Positions 48,731 to 57,877 of a stretch of DNA of 64,000 nt are shown here, piece by piece. Position numbers and translations under genes: made by a program. How positions within the stretch are numbered: position 1 is the first letter of the stretch; every line of letters begins with the position of its first letter. Under the pieces are notes generated by a model. It saw nothing but the letters and a program-made list of their open reading frames with translations. It was not told the origin of the DNA and made no database searches. This DNA is from CANNDT01 sp945876205 (GTDB lineage Bacteria > Acidobacteriota > Vicinamibacteria > Vicinamibacterales > UBA2999), in contig CANNDT010000010.1 of assembly GCA_947503365.1 (NCBI GenBank), positions 1-64,000 of the forward strand. The letters run 5' to 3'.

Positions 48731-50296
48731 TTAAACGCTGCCGTGCGCCTTCAGGACCGTTTGCGCCGCCAGCCGGCCGCTGGTCGCCGTCAGAAAACCA
48801 CCCGGATGCGTGCCAGCGCCGCAGAGATAGAGGCCGCGAATGGGGCTGTCGTATCGCGCATACCCAAGCAGCGGGCGCGCGGCGAACAACTGGTCGAGCG
48901 CGAGCTCGCCGTGGAAGATGTGGCCGCCATGAAACCCGTATTCGGTCTCGAGATCGGCCGGCGTCAGCACCTGCGCCGCGATGACGAGCGCGGACGTCCC
49001 CGGCGCGAACCGGTCGAGCGTGCGCAGCACCGCATCCAGAAGCGTCTGCTTCGCCGCGTCCCACTCGACGCCGCGCAACCTGTGCGGCGCGTAGTGCGCG
49101 TACACAGACATGACGTGCCCGCCGCCCGGTGCCAGGCCGGGATCAAGGATCGATGGGATCGCGACGTCGAGCCATGGATCGACCGGCACCTCGCCATACT
49201 TGGCGCGGTCGAACGCCCGCTCCATGTCGTCCAGCGTCGGGCCGATGTGAATGCGGCCGGCCAGCCACTCAGGTGACGTGGCGCCGCGGAACGCCGGCAG
49301 CGCCGAGAGCGCAAGGTTTACTTTGGCCACCGTTCCCGCGGCGCGGTAGTGCTGCATCTTCGATCTGAAATCTGGACCGAGATCCGTTGGTGTTACGAGC
49401 GTCAGGAAGGTCGACTTCGGATCGATCGCCGACATCACAACGGTTGCCGGTAGCTCGCGACCGTCCACGAGGACGCCCGCCACCTGGTTGTTGCCAATGA
49501 GGATGCGCTCCACTCGCGCATTCGTTCGGATGTCGGCTCCAGCCGCGCGCGCGGCAGCCGCCATTGCGTTGGTCAAGGCGCCGGGACCTCCGCGGACTTG
49601 TGACGCCCCGTCCGCAAGCTGCTGGTGCGCGTGCCGCAACAACAGCACGAGGCCGCTGCCCGCGGATCGTGGGCCAAACATGGTTCCGGACAGCGCCGGC
49701 GCCGACAGCGCTGCGCGCAGGAGATCGGTCTCGAACCACTCGCTCATGAGATCCGCGACCGGCATCGGCGCCCACCGAAGCAAACGGTACGCGTCGCGTG
49801 TGCCGAGGCTGCGAATGCGTCGGCCAAGCTTCAGCAGGTTCCACAGATCGCCGGTGCCAGGTCGATCGATATCGGGCGGTGGTTGCGTGAGCATGCCGCC
49901 AAGCGCGCCTGCGATGCGCGCGAGCGTGGATCGGTAGGTGGGGTAGGCCTCGGCGTCCCTCGGGCTCCGTTGCCGCAACGCGTCGCGCGTCCGCAATCGA
50001 TCGGCCGACAGCACGATCGGGAATCCGTTGTCGCCAGGCGCGAATACCTCGACCGGCGGCGTGAGGAACTCGACGCCATGTGTGGCGAGGTCCATGTCGC
50101 GGGCGATGTCGGCGTGCACGCAGGTGTGATGCGTTAACGTCGGACACCTGAAGCCCGGGTGAACCTCTCCGGTGATCGCGCCGCCGCCGACGATGCCGCG
50201 CGCTTCGAGCACGATCGGCTTCCGTCCGGCCTTGGCAAGGTAGTACGCCGCGGCAAGACCGTTGTGGCCTCCACCGATGATGACGACGGTACTCAT
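48731..50296 (-). CDS. phytoene-desaturase-like FAD/NAD oxidoreductase, copy B
   Basis: 521 residues, CrtI-like flavoprotein. N-terminal FAD motif VVIIGGGHNGLAAAYYLAKAGRKPIVLEA; C-terminal FAD contact GLYLCGAGTHPGGFLTATSGR. It resembles the COG1233 oxidoreductases rather than true carotenoid desaturases, and no carotenoid genes are nearby. The ATG at 50296 overlaps the stop of the neighbouring paralogue (ATGA). The two share HNGL(A/T)AA, SDG-like ligand loops and the YDSPI/YTTPVNSLY(L/M)CG end, so they are tandem paralogues that probably act as a pair. Confidence 0.88.
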   Translation of the reverse strand: MSTVVIIGGGHNGLAAAYYLAKAGRKPIVLEARGIVGGGAITGEVHPGFRCPTLTHHTCVHADIARDMDLATHGVEFLTPPVEVFAPGDNGFPIVLSADRLRTRDALRQRSPRDAEAYPTYRSTLARIAGALGGMLTQPPPDIDRPGTGDLWNLLKLGRRIRSLGTRDAYRLLRWAPMPVADLMSEWFETDLLRAALSAPALSGTMFGPRSAGSGLVLLLRHAHQQLADGASQVRGGPGALTNAMAAAARAAGADIRTNARVERILIGNNQVAGVLVDGRELPATVVMSAIDPKSTFLTLVTPTDLGPDFRSKMQHYRAAGTVAKVNLALSALPAFRGATSPEWLAGRIHIGPTLDDMERAFDRAKYGEVPVDPWLDVAIPSILDPGLAPGGGHVMSVYAHYAPHRLRGVEWDAAKQTLLDAVLRTLDRFAPGTSALVIAAQVLTPADLETEYGFHGGHIFHGELALDQLFAARPLLGYARYDSPIRGLYLCGAGTHPGGFLTATSGRLAAQTVLKAHGSV

Positions 50297-51870
50297 GCGC
50301 GGGTGTCCGCGAGGATCTTCATGGCGGCGTTGCGTCCAGGCGCACCCATGATGCCGCCGCCTGGATGCGTGGCCGAGCCGCACATGTAGAGGCTGTTGAC
50401 CGGCGTCGTGTATTGCGCCCATCCCGGCGCCGGCCTCAGGAAGAACAACTGCTCGAGTGTCAGCTCTCCCTGGAAGATGTTGCCTTCGGATAGGCCCCAC
50501 TCGCGCTCGAGATCGAGCGGCGTGACGACCTGGCGGTGCAGGATGATGTCGCGGATGTTCGGCGCGTACTCGGCGATCGTGTTGACGACCGTATCGCCGA
50601 AGGCGTCTTTCCTGTCGTCCCAGGTGCCGTCGCTCAGGTGATACGGCGCGTACTGCACGAAGCACGACATCACGTGCTTGCCCGGTGGTGCGACGCTCGG
50701 GTCGGTGAGCGACGGAATCACGATGTCGATGTACGGATGCGGTGAAAACTGTCCGTACTTCGCCGCGTCGTATGCCCGCTCCATGTAGTCAACGCTCGGC
50801 GAGATGGAAATCGCGCCGCGCAGGTGGGGGCCTGGGCCGGGCATCGCCGTGAAGTCAGGCAGCGCATCGAGCGCGAGGTTCACCTTTCCGGAGGAGCCGC
50901 GAAACTTGTATCGGCGCACGTCCTCGAGGAATCCGCCGGGCAGCGTCCCTTCGTCGATGAAGTGCAGGAAGGTCAGTCGCGGGTCGACGCTCGACGCGAC
51001 AACATCCGCAATGATTTCGTCGCCGTTCTTCAGGACGACGCCGCGCGCCGTGTTGCCGCGAACGAGAATCCTCGCGACTTCGGCTTCGGAACGGATCTCC
51101 ACGCCCGCCTGACGTGCCGCTCCTGCGATCGCGTTCGCGATCGCGCCGGTGCCGCCGCGCGACAATCCCCACGACCGAAAGGCGCCGTCGATCTCGCCCA
51201 TGTAGTGGTGAAGCAGCACGTACGCGGTGCCCGGCGATCGCACGCCCAGGAACGTCCCGATGATTCCCGATGCCGCCATCGTCGCCTTGAGCACGTCGGT
51301 CTCGAACCACTGGTCCAGGAAGTCGACCGCGCTCATCGTCATCAACTGCAGCTGGTTGTACTGGTCCTGTCGCGAGAGACCGCGAAACCGCTGCACCAGC
51401 CAGAGCAGCTTTCGAAGTTCGCGCGGATCGAGCGACATCGGATCCGGCGGCAGCACGTTGAGGATCGGTTTGACGAACCGTCCCATGTCGACCATCGCGC
51501 GGCCGTACTCGTCGTAGGCCTCGGCGTCGACGCGCGAATGGCGCGCGATCTCGCGGCGGGTCCTGGCGTGGTCGTTGACGCGCCAGAGGTAATCGCCGTC
51601 AGCCATCGGCGTGAAGGTGCCATCGAGGGGGAGGATCTCGAGACCGTGAGAGGGGAGGTCGAGCTCGCGGATGATTTCCGGGCGGAGGAGCGAGACGACG
51701 TAGGAGCAGACCGAGAACTTGAAACCCTTGAACACTTCTTCAGTCACCGCCGCGCCGCCGAGCACGTGACGGCGCTCGAGCACGAGCACCTTCCGCCCCG
51801 CCCGCGCGAGATACGCGGCCGCCGTCAGCCCATTGTGGCCGCCGCCGATCACGATGACGTCGTACTTCAC
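50293..51870 (-). CDS. phytoene-desaturase-like FAD/NAD oxidoreductase, copy A
   Basis: 525 residues. N-terminal VIVIGGGHNGLTAAAYLARAGRKVLVLERR; middle region RVDAEAYDEYGRAMVDMGRF; C-terminal NSLYMCGSATHPGGGIMGAPGRNAA. It is the upstream partner of the paralogue at 48731-50296, translationally coupled through ATGA. The substrate is unknown; tandem COG1233 genes next to GcvT-like folate proteins suggest oxidative amine or lipid chemistry, but this is inference. A GcvT-like gene starts divergently 107 bases away. Confidence 0.88.
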   Translation of the reverse strand: MKYDVIVIGGGHNGLTAAAYLARAGRKVLVLERRHVLGGAAVTEEVFKGFKFSVCSYVVSLLRPEIIRELDLPSHGLEILPLDGTFTPMADGDYLWRVNDHARTRREIARHSRVDAEAYDEYGRAMVDMGRFVKPILNVLPPDPMSLDPRELRKLLWLVQRFRGLSRQDQYNQLQLMTMSAVDFLDQWFETDVLKATMAASGIIGTFLGVRSPGTAYVLLHHYMGEIDGAFRSWGLSRGGTGAIANAIAGAARQAGVEIRSEAEVARILVRGNTARGVVLKNGDEIIADVVASSVDPRLTFLHFIDEGTLPGGFLEDVRRYKFRGSSGKVNLALDALPDFTAMPGPGPHLRGAISISPSVDYMERAYDAAKYGQFSPHPYIDIVIPSLTDPSVAPPGKHVMSCFVQYAPYHLSDGTWDDRKDAFGDTVVNTIAEYAPNIRDIILHRQVVTPLDLEREWGLSEGNIFQGELTLEQLFFLRPAPGWAQYTTPVNSLYMCGSATHPGGGIMGAPGRNAAMKILADTRA

Positions 51871-51913
51871 CGGGGGGAATTCTAACGCCTGGGTCGTGCG
51901 ATCGTGGCTGCGT

Positions 51914-51960
51914 GTCGGTGCGATCAGAACTTCGCTGAAACCGAGCGCGATCGCACCGAC
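51914..51960. promoter_or_regulatory. 12-bp inverted repeat between divergent genes
   Basis: GTCGGTGCGATC (51914-51925) and GATCGCACCGAC (51949-51960) are perfect complements 23 bases apart, in the gap between the CrtI-like pair and the GcvT-like gene and ending 17 bases before the GTG. It may be an operator for both directions or a copy of the GGTGCGACGGT repeat family seen at 33055. Confidence 0.5.
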
Positions 51961-51977
51961 GATTGTAAGATCGCCGC

Positions 51978-53186
51978 GTGCCGATCGGGACGCCCTTTCA
52001 CGCGCGCACGTTCGCGCTCTGCGAATCGCTGAATTACCGCGAGTGGTCGGGCTACCACGCGGTCAGCGCCTACGAGATCCACCACGAGCACGAATACAAC
52101 GCCATCCGCAACGCGGCCGGGCTCATCGATGTGTCGCCGCTCTTCAAGTACCACCTCAGCGGCCCGGACGCGACGCGGCTCGTCAATCGCGTCATCACCC
52201 GCGACGCCGGTCGCATGCAGGTCGGACAGGTGTATTACACGCCCTGGTGCGACGAGCGGGGAAAGGTCATCGACGATGGGACGGTGGCGAGGCTAGGCCA
52301 GGACGCTTATCGCTGGACGGCGGCCGATCCGACGCTGCGGTGGCTGCGTCAGAACGCGGACGGCATGCGCGTCGAGATCGAAGACGTCTCGGAGCGGATC
52401 GCGGCGCTTGCGCTGCAGGGACCGACGTCGGCAGCCGTGCTGCGGGCCGCGTCGGACGCCGACATCGATGCGCTTCGGTACTTCCGCGTGACGAGCGGGC
52501 GGATAGACGGCGTGACCGTTGATATCTCCCGAACGGGGTACACCGGCGATCTCGGCTACGAGATCTGGATGCCTGCGGAATCAGCCCTCGTCGTGTGGGA
52601 CGCGCTCGTCCGCGCGGGCGGTCCCTACGATCTCAAGCCGGTCGGGATGCTCGCACTCGATGTGGCGCGAGTGGAAGCAGGGCTATTGCTCATCGACGTA
52701 GATTTTCACGGCAGCCGAAAGGCGATGATCGAATCGCAGAAATACACACCATTCGAAATCGGGCTCGGGCGGCTGGTGGCGACCGACAAGGGTCCGTTCA
52801 TCGGACGCGACGCGCTCATCGAGGAACAGCGCAGGGGTGCGGCTCGGATGATTGTCGGCCTCGAAGTGGATTGGCCCCAGGTCGAGGCGCTGCACGAGCG
52901 CTACGGCCTCGCTCCCGTTGCTCCGGCGGCCGCGTCACGCGTCGCAGTCCCGGTGCGGAACGACGGACGCCAGGTCGGCCGCGCGACGACGACCGCGTGG
53001 TCGCCGACACTGAAGCGGTTGATCGCCCTCGCGACAATCGATTCGCCTCACTACGCCATCGGCACTCGCGTGGAGATCGAAGTGACGGTCGAAGGTGCCC
53101 GCCATTTTGTCGGCGCAACGGTCGTGAAGACGCCGTTCTTCAATCCGCCGCGAAAGACAGCGACACCGCCGGGCCGCGCCGGCTGA
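51978..53186 (+). CDS. GcvT-like folate-dependent aminomethyltransferase family protein
   Basis: 402 residues, GcvT fold. YREWSGYHAVSAYEIHHEHEYNAIRNAAGLIDVSPLFKYHLSGPDA is the family N-terminus; ALQGPTSAAVLR and SRTGYTGDLGYEIWMPAESA carry the folate-binding region. Closest in style to the aminomethyltransferase/dimethylglycine or sarcosine dehydrogenase-linked subgroup rather than the core glycine cleavage protein; no gcvH or gcvP is nearby. The start is GTG at 51978. The last codons run into a GGCTGAAGCC repeat. It is divergent from two flavoproteins. Confidence 0.85.
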   Translation: MPIGTPFHARTFALCESLNYREWSGYHAVSAYEIHHEHEYNAIRNAAGLIDVSPLFKYHLSGPDATRLVNRVITRDAGRMQVGQVYYTPWCDERGKVIDDGTVARLGQDAYRWTAADPTLRWLRQNADGMRVEIEDVSERIAALALQGPTSAAVLRAASDADIDALRYFRVTSGRIDGVTVDISRTGYTGDLGYEIWMPAESALVVWDALVRAGGPYDLKPVGMLALDVARVEAGLLLIDVDFHGSRKAMIESQKYTPFEIGLGRLVATDKGPFIGRDALIEEQRRGAARMIVGLEVDWPQVEALHERYGLAPVAPAAASRVAVPVRNDGRQVGRATTTAWSPTLKRLIALATIDSPHYAIGTRVEIEVTVEGARHFVGATVVKTPFFNPPRKTATPPGRAG

Positions 53187-53283
53187 AGCCGGGTCGCGCA
53201 GGCTGAAGCCCGCGCTCTACAGGCGATAGGTAACGTGCGATCAACAGGCGGATGTCGCGCGTGGGCTTTAGCCCACGCGTCGC
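53165..53283. repeat. GGCTGAAGCC-type repeat, copy 3
   Basis: Direct units GGCCGCGCCGGCTGAAGCC and CGCGCAGGCTGAAGCCCGCG with CTCTACAGG, then a complementary half CGCGTGGGCTTTAGCCCACGCG. It overlaps the final codons of the GcvT-like gene, whose stop TGA lies in GGCTGAAG itself. The rest of the gap up to 53341 shows no gene. Confidence 0.8.
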
Positions 53284-53341
53284 GCGATGATCGTCGATGC
53301 GCAGGTAGCTGCCGTAGGTCACCGCGGGGTGTGTCGGCGGA

Positions 53342-55168
53342 TCACTCATGGCTGACGCCTGACTCGACATCGAGCCCGACCGCGCGCATCAAGGCGAGCG
53401 CGTTGCTGCGCGTCACCGGGCCCGGTTTCATGCGGTAATCGAAGTGCAGATCTCCGCCCTCGAAGTGATCCTCGAAATGGACGTTGGCGGCGCGCGGCGC
53501 GAGCTCGTTCGCGACAGCGGTGAGGGCGAGGTCATGCGTGGTGATCAGTCCAATCGCCCCGCGATTGAGCAGGCTTTGAAGTACGCCCGACGCACCGAGC
53601 AGACGGTCGTGCGAGTTGGTGCCGTGAAACAGCTCGTCGAGGAGGAAGAGCAGCGGCACCGGCCCGCGGGCGACGTCGGTCAACTCGCGCAGGCGGGTGA
53701 TCTCGGCGTAAAACCGCGACCGTCCTTCCTGCAGCGAATCCTGGATGCGCAGTGTTGCGCCGACGACAAACGGCGTGAGGCGAAGCGACGCGGCGCACAC
53801 CGGTGCTCCGGCGAACGCGAGCACCGCGTTGATCCCGACGGTGCGCAGGAGCGTGCTCTTGCCCGACATGTTCGAGCCGCTGATGACCAGCAGCCGAACC
53901 TCGCCGGACAGGTGGACGTCGTTGCGAATCATCTGCCCGCGGGCGATGAGCGGATGCCCGAGGCCAACGCCGTCGAAGCAACCTCGACGATCCGGCAGGG
54001 GAGCGTCGAGGATCTCGGGAAACGACGCGTCGGGATGCTCATACCGAAAGGCGGAGAGCGAGCCAAGCGCCTCGAATTCGCCCACCGTCCGCAGCCACGC
54101 GCCAACGTGCGACCCATACCGGCGGCGCCACTGCTCGATCGCCCACGCGACGTGCGTGCCCCACAGCACGGCCGCGCCAAAGGGGGCGAAGAACTGGTTG
54201 TGCTGCCAGTCGTGCAGCTCGACGAGCCGTCGCAGCTTGCCGATGGCGCGCGAGGCGGGCACGCCGGCGGTGTCGAGTCCCTGGCGCAGCGCCGCGAGGC
54301 GCGCGGATGAAAACCGCTCGCGCTCGAGACGCTCGAGCACGTGCGCCAGCACGTCGAGATCGCGCGCCGGCCCCTCGGCAGCATGGAGCGCCTGTTGAAT
54401 CCGGCGCCGTTGGGGCACAAAGAACAGGACCTCCGCGACGACCAGCGCGATGAAGGGGCCCGAGTTGCCGGTCAGGCTCCAGAAGACCGCCGTGGCGATG
54501 GCGTTGGCGGTGAGCAGCACCGCGACGCCGCGAAGCCACTGGTGAGGAAGCACGGGCGCTCCCTCGGCCCATCGCACCAGCGCGTCGCTGTCGACGCTGG
54601 CGGCGACGTCCACCCCGGCGAGCGCGAGCGCCTCGCGCAGATCGAGCGCGGGCGTCAGTTCCTCGATCGCCCGCTGCCGCGCGCGAATCTCATCCGCGGG
54701 TGAGGCGGTCTTCAGCCACGACGCGAGGGTTTCCTCGCCGGCCCTGGTCCTGGCCAGAGAGAGCAGTTCGAACAGGGATCCGCGGCCGAACAGGTCCAGG
54801 TCGTTGGCGTACAGATGGCGATCGTCGCGAAAGCGATCGCCCGGCTCACCCGTGCCGCTCCACCGATCCTCGATTCGCGCCAGCCCTCGTTCGTAGAAGG
54901 CGATCGCCCGCGCCGCGGCGTCCCGGGCCCGGATGACGCGGTCGTGGCGCTGCATCAGCACGGCGAAGCCGACGACGGGGAGCGCCAGCAGCCAGAAAGA
55001 CGTCGTGCCGCGCCAGCCGAGGACGGCGAGCGCCGCGCCGGCGGCGAAGACGATCAGCCGGGCGGCGCTATAACGGGCGTCGAGGGTGTTGAGCGACTGC
55101 AGGGCGGCGCGGCGCTGGTCGAGCCGTGCGCGGTACTCGTCGCCCGGAACGGGGGGCACAGCGGTCAT
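53342..55168 (-). CDS. membrane-anchored MutS-family ATPase
   Basis: 608 residues from ATG 55168. Four hydrophobic segments occur in two pairs (about 37-53, 57-72, 213-231, 239-251), then a core domain and a MutS domain V ATPase: Walker A ISGSNMSGKST (431-438), RFYAEITRLRE, Walker B LLFLLDELFHGTNSHDR and GLITTHDLAL. The mismatch-binding N-terminal domain of true MutS is absent. This matches the poorly known membrane MutS-related proteins, not mutS or mutS2. The leader carries a CCCGCG-CTTT-CGCGGG hairpin (55187-55202). It is divergent from a MocR regulator. Confidence 0.87.
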   Translation of the reverse strand: MTAVPPVPGDEYRARLDQRRAALQSLNTLDARYSAARLIVFAAGAALAVLGWRGTTSFWLLALPVVGFAVLMQRHDRVIRARDAAARAIAFYERGLARIEDRWSGTGEPGDRFRDDRHLYANDLDLFGRGSLFELLSLARTRAGEETLASWLKTASPADEIRARQRAIEELTPALDLREALALAGVDVAASVDSDALVRWAEGAPVLPHQWLRGVAVLLTANAIATAVFWSLTGNSGPFIALVVAEVLFFVPQRRRIQQALHAAEGPARDLDVLAHVLERLERERFSSARLAALRQGLDTAGVPASRAIGKLRRLVELHDWQHNQFFAPFGAAVLWGTHVAWAIEQWRRRYGSHVGAWLRTVGEFEALGSLSAFRYEHPDASFPEILDAPLPDRRGCFDGVGLGHPLIARGQMIRNDVHLSGEVRLLVISGSNMSGKSTLLRTVGINAVLAFAGAPVCAASLRLTPFVVGATLRIQDSLQEGRSRFYAEITRLRELTDVARGPVPLLFLLDELFHGTNSHDRLLGASGVLQSLLNRGAIGLITTHDLALTAVANELAPRAANVHFEDHFEGGDLHFDYRMKPGPVTRSNALALMRAVGLDVESGVSHE

Positions 55169-55220
55169 TCTGTCAGGCTCGTGACTCCCGCGCTTTCGCG
55201 GGTCTGGCGCTGGAGTCAAT

Positions 55221-55245
55221 TATGTTACAGTACAAAACTTAATAC
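55221..55245. promoter_or_regulatory. candidate promoter/operator of the MocR gene
   Basis: This AT-rich stretch holds TGTTACAGTACA (55223-55234), a quasi-palindrome (TGT-nAC / GT-ACA) of the kind bound by GntR-type winged helices, and ends at the regulator's own GTG. Autoregulation would be typical for MocR proteins. No consensus -35/-10 pair is clear. Confidence 0.35.
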
Positions 55246-56565
55246 GTGCCACTACATAAGTGGATCGCCGGGGCGACCGCCGCCGCGATTGCCAGTTCGA
55301 TCGAACAGGGTCTGCACCGGGGGCGAACCGCGCCTGGCGACCCCCTGCCGACCGTACGTGAGCTCGCTGACGGCCTCGAGGTCAGTCCTGCCACCGTGGC
55401 CGCGGCGTACAAAGTCCTGCGGCACCGGGGGCTGATCTCCGGCCACGGCCGGCGCGGCACCCTGGTCGCTCGCCGGCCCCCCACGCCGCACTCCGCGCGG
55501 CATGAGCCATCGCCGACCGGCGCAATCGATCTCACCACCGGCAACCCCGATCCTTCCCTGCTTCCGCCCCTCGCGCCGGCGCTGGCCGCCATCGATCCGG
55601 AGCCGCGCCTCTACGGCACCCCGCAGCACGTCCGCGCGTTCACCACCTTCGCGGCTGGCGAATTCGAGGCCGACGGCATCGACGCGCGCTTCGTGACGGT
55701 CGTCAGCGGCGCGCTCGACGGCATCGAGCGGATCCTTCGCGAGCACCTGCGCCCAGGGGATCACGTGGCGGTCGAAGATCCGGCCTTTCCTGGCCTCCTC
55801 GATCTGTTGAAGGTCTCCGCCTTCATCGTCGTTCCCTTCGGGCTGGACGACCAGGGACCGCTGCCCGAGGATGTTGAGGCCGCGCTGCGCCGCAAGTGCC
55901 ACGCGATCGTCATCACGCCCCGAGCGCAGAACCCGACCGGCGGCGTCATCTCGGAACGCCGCGGGCGCGAGCTCCAGCGGATCCTTCGCGCCTTCCCCGG
56001 CGTCGTCCTGGTCGAAAACGATTACGCGGGACCCATCAGCGGCGTTCCTTCGATGACGTTGAGCGCGGCGGCGGAGCGTTGGGCCGTCGTCCGCTCGACG
56101 TCGAAGTTTCTTGGTCCCGATCTGCGCGTGGCAGTGATGGCCGGCGACGAAGTCACGATCTCACGCGTGCAGGGCCGCCAGGCGCTCGGCGCCCGGTGGG
56201 TGAGCGGCATTCTTCAGCAGCTCGCGCTGGCGCTGTGGTCGGATCCGTCGAGCGGACGACGCCTGGCGCGGGCCGCGGACGTATATGCCCAGCGCCGGAC
56301 CACGCTCCTCGACGGGCTCGCGGCTCGTGGTGTCGAGGCGCGGGGCCGCAGCGGGCTGAACATCTGGGTGCCTGTGCGCGAGGAGTCGGTCGTCACGCAG
56401 GCACTGGCTGCGCGCGGATGGGCCGTGGCCGCGGGGGAGCGCTTTCGCATCGCCAGTCCTCCGGGCATCCGCGTGACGATCGCCACGCTCTCGTCGCCGG
56501 AGGCCGAGCGATTCGCCGACGCGCTCGCCGATGCGATGCGTCCTTCGTCTAGGGGAGCTGCGTGA
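55246..56565 (+). CDS. MocR-family regulator: GntR helix-turn-helix fused to an aminotransferase domain
   Basis: 439 residues. Residues 1-75 are a GntR winged helix (GDPLPTVRELADGLEVSPATVAAAYKVLRHRGLI). The remainder is a fold-type I aminotransferase domain with ITPRAQNPTGGVIS, LVENDYAGP and the PLP lysine in VRSTSKFLGPDLRVA. MocR proteins use PLP or an amino-acid adduct as effector; PtsJ-like and PdxR-like members regulate vitamin B6 or transport genes. The start is GTG. Its 3' end overlaps the convergent DUF2461 gene by 17 bases. Confidence 0.92.
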   Translation: MPLHKWIAGATAAAIASSIEQGLHRGRTAPGDPLPTVRELADGLEVSPATVAAAYKVLRHRGLISGHGRRGTLVARRPPTPHSARHEPSPTGAIDLTTGNPDPSLLPPLAPALAAIDPEPRLYGTPQHVRAFTTFAAGEFEADGIDARFVTVVSGALDGIERILREHLRPGDHVAVEDPAFPGLLDLLKVSAFIVVPFGLDDQGPLPEDVEAALRRKCHAIVITPRAQNPTGGVISERRGRELQRILRAFPGVVLVENDYAGPISGVPSMTLSAAAERWAVVRSTSKFLGPDLRVAVMAGDEVTISRVQGRQALGARWVSGILQQLALALWSDPSSGRRLARAADVYAQRRTTLLDGLAARGVEARGRSGLNIWVPVREESVVTQALAARGWAVAAGERFRIASPPGIRVTIATLSSPEAERFADALADAMRPSSRGAA

Positions 56566-57253
56566 GCGACCGGCGCTTCGCGCCCTTGAGCAGCGGCTCG
56601 TTGAGAAACCGCATCAGCGGCACGATCGTCTCGAACACGTTCAACAGCTTCGGGTAGAACTTTGGACTGAGCGCAAACTCCGCTTCGTACTCGCAGCCCG
56701 CGAGAAACTGCCTGTAGCGGAGGTAGTCGGCCGCCGGATGATCCTTCAGATATCCACGCGGCACTCGCGACAGCCGCTCTCCCCTGAGCTCACCGACCGC
56801 CCGGCGGAACGCGGCACCGGTGACGATGCGGTGAAGCTGTCGATGACGCGAGGCAATGTGCTCGCGTATCAATTGCAGGTCGGATGACGAGGGCATGTAC
56901 AAGCCGCCGCCGATCCACACCCAGGCCGGAGCAATCTCGAGAACGAGACCCGACCCTTCGCCCTTGGGGAACTGCCGCGAAGGAAAGTGCGCGGCGACGT
57001 GCGTCTTGAGCGGTGTCTTGTCTCCGCTGAACCGCGTGTCACGGTAGATCCGGTAGAGCGACGCGCGCGGCTCAGACACCAGCTCCGGAGCGAACCGCGG
57101 GAAGTCGGCCGACAATCGGGCGAGCAGCTCGATCATCGGCCCACGGACGTGCTCCTCGTACTCGGGCTTGCGAGCCCTGAACCACTCGCGATCGTTGTTG
57201 CGTTTGAGCGCCCGCAGAAACGCGAGCGTCTTCCTCGTAAACGGAGACGTCAC
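56549..57253 (-). CDS. DUF2461 family protein
   Basis: 234 residues. The family block RALKRNNDREWFRARKPEYEEHVRGPM at the N-terminus and YRIYRDTRFSGDKTPLKTHVAAHF, followed by GSGLVLEIAPAWVWIGGGLYMP, are typical of TIGR02453/DUF2461. No function is established for the family. It sits upstream of nothing on its strand and is convergent with the MocR gene, preceded by a DinB gene on the same strand 14 bases away. Confidence 0.9.
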   Translation of the reverse strand: MTSPFTRKTLAFLRALKRNNDREWFRARKPEYEEHVRGPMIELLARLSADFPRFAPELVSEPRASLYRIYRDTRFSGDKTPLKTHVAAHFPSRQFPKGEGSGLVLEIAPAWVWIGGGLYMPSSSDLQLIREHIASRHRQLHRIVTGAAFRRAVGELRGERLSRVPRGYLKDHPAADYLRYRQFLAGCEYEAEFALSPKFYPKLLNVFETIVPLMRFLNEPLLKGAKRRSLTQLP

Positions 57254-57267
57254 GCCGATCGTGCGGC

Positions 57268-57825
57268 CTAGGTCGTGGCCTGCTGCTGTTGCTGTTGCGC
57301 GGCGCGGGCGGCGAATCGCTCCTGCATGGCGCGCGTCATGTGCGGCACCTGGCCGATGAGCCGAAGCATGAGCATGAGCTGCCCGCGATGGTGCATCTCG
57401 TGCTCTTTCATGCTCATGATCATTTCGAAGCGGCTCTTGGTCGCTGGCATCATCCCCGGCGGCTGGGTGAACGGCTCCGCGAGAAAATCATCGCCGACCG
57501 TCTCCATCCACCTGGCGGTCTCTTCGCCCCGCTCCTTCAGCATCGCAATGAGCTCGGCCTTGGTCCGCGGCTTCTGTTCCTCGGCCATCATCTTGCCGAC
57601 CAGTTCGGGAAAATTAAAGCCCTCGAACGACGTCTTCTTCTCCTTGTGGAGGCCGGAGAACGAATCAGCCAGCGCGATGTGCGTCAGCAGTTGACGGAAC
57701 GTCCGTGTGCCGGGTGCCGGCGCGAAGTCGAGTTTCGATTCAGGGATCTCGTCGGCGATCTTCACCGTATTCTCCCGCACGGTGCGATACGCTCTGGCGA
57801 GATCCTTGGCTCCGTAACACAGCAT
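57268..57825 (-). CDS. DinB-family protein
   Basis: 185 residues, four-helix DinB/YfiT fold. Metal-binding His positions are in FRQLLTHIALAD and MKEHEMHHRGQLMLMLRLIG. The ATG at 57825 has AGGAG six bases upstream. DinB-superfamily proteins include thiol transferases; with bacillithiol genes in the window a related detoxification role is possible but not shown. The C-terminus ends in six Gln residues (AAQQQQQQATT), coded by a short CAG/CAA run just before the stop. Confidence 0.88.
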   Translation of the reverse strand: MLCYGAKDLARAYRTVRENTVKIADEIPESKLDFAPAPGTRTFRQLLTHIALADSFSGLHKEKKTSFEGFNFPELVGKMMAEEQKPRTKAELIAMLKERGEETARWMETVGDDFLAEPFTQPPGMMPATKSRFEMIMSMKEHEMHHRGQLMLMLRLIGQVPHMTRAMQERFAARAAQQQQQQATT

Positions 57826-57877
57826 GTTCTTCTCCTGACGTGTGGCAACGAGTGAATCTGGAATAATACAACGCTCG

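Noticed and set aside
48731..51870. Carotenoid desaturase assignment (CrtI) for the two flavoproteins
   Set aside because: They have the fold, but no phytoene synthase or other carotenoid gene is near and the sequences resemble the broad COG1233 group. Substrate left open.
57268..57300. Poly-Gln codon run at the end of the DinB gene as a functional microsatellite
   Set aside because: Only six Gln codons of mixed CAG/CAA at a disordered C-terminus. Too short to claim phase variation.
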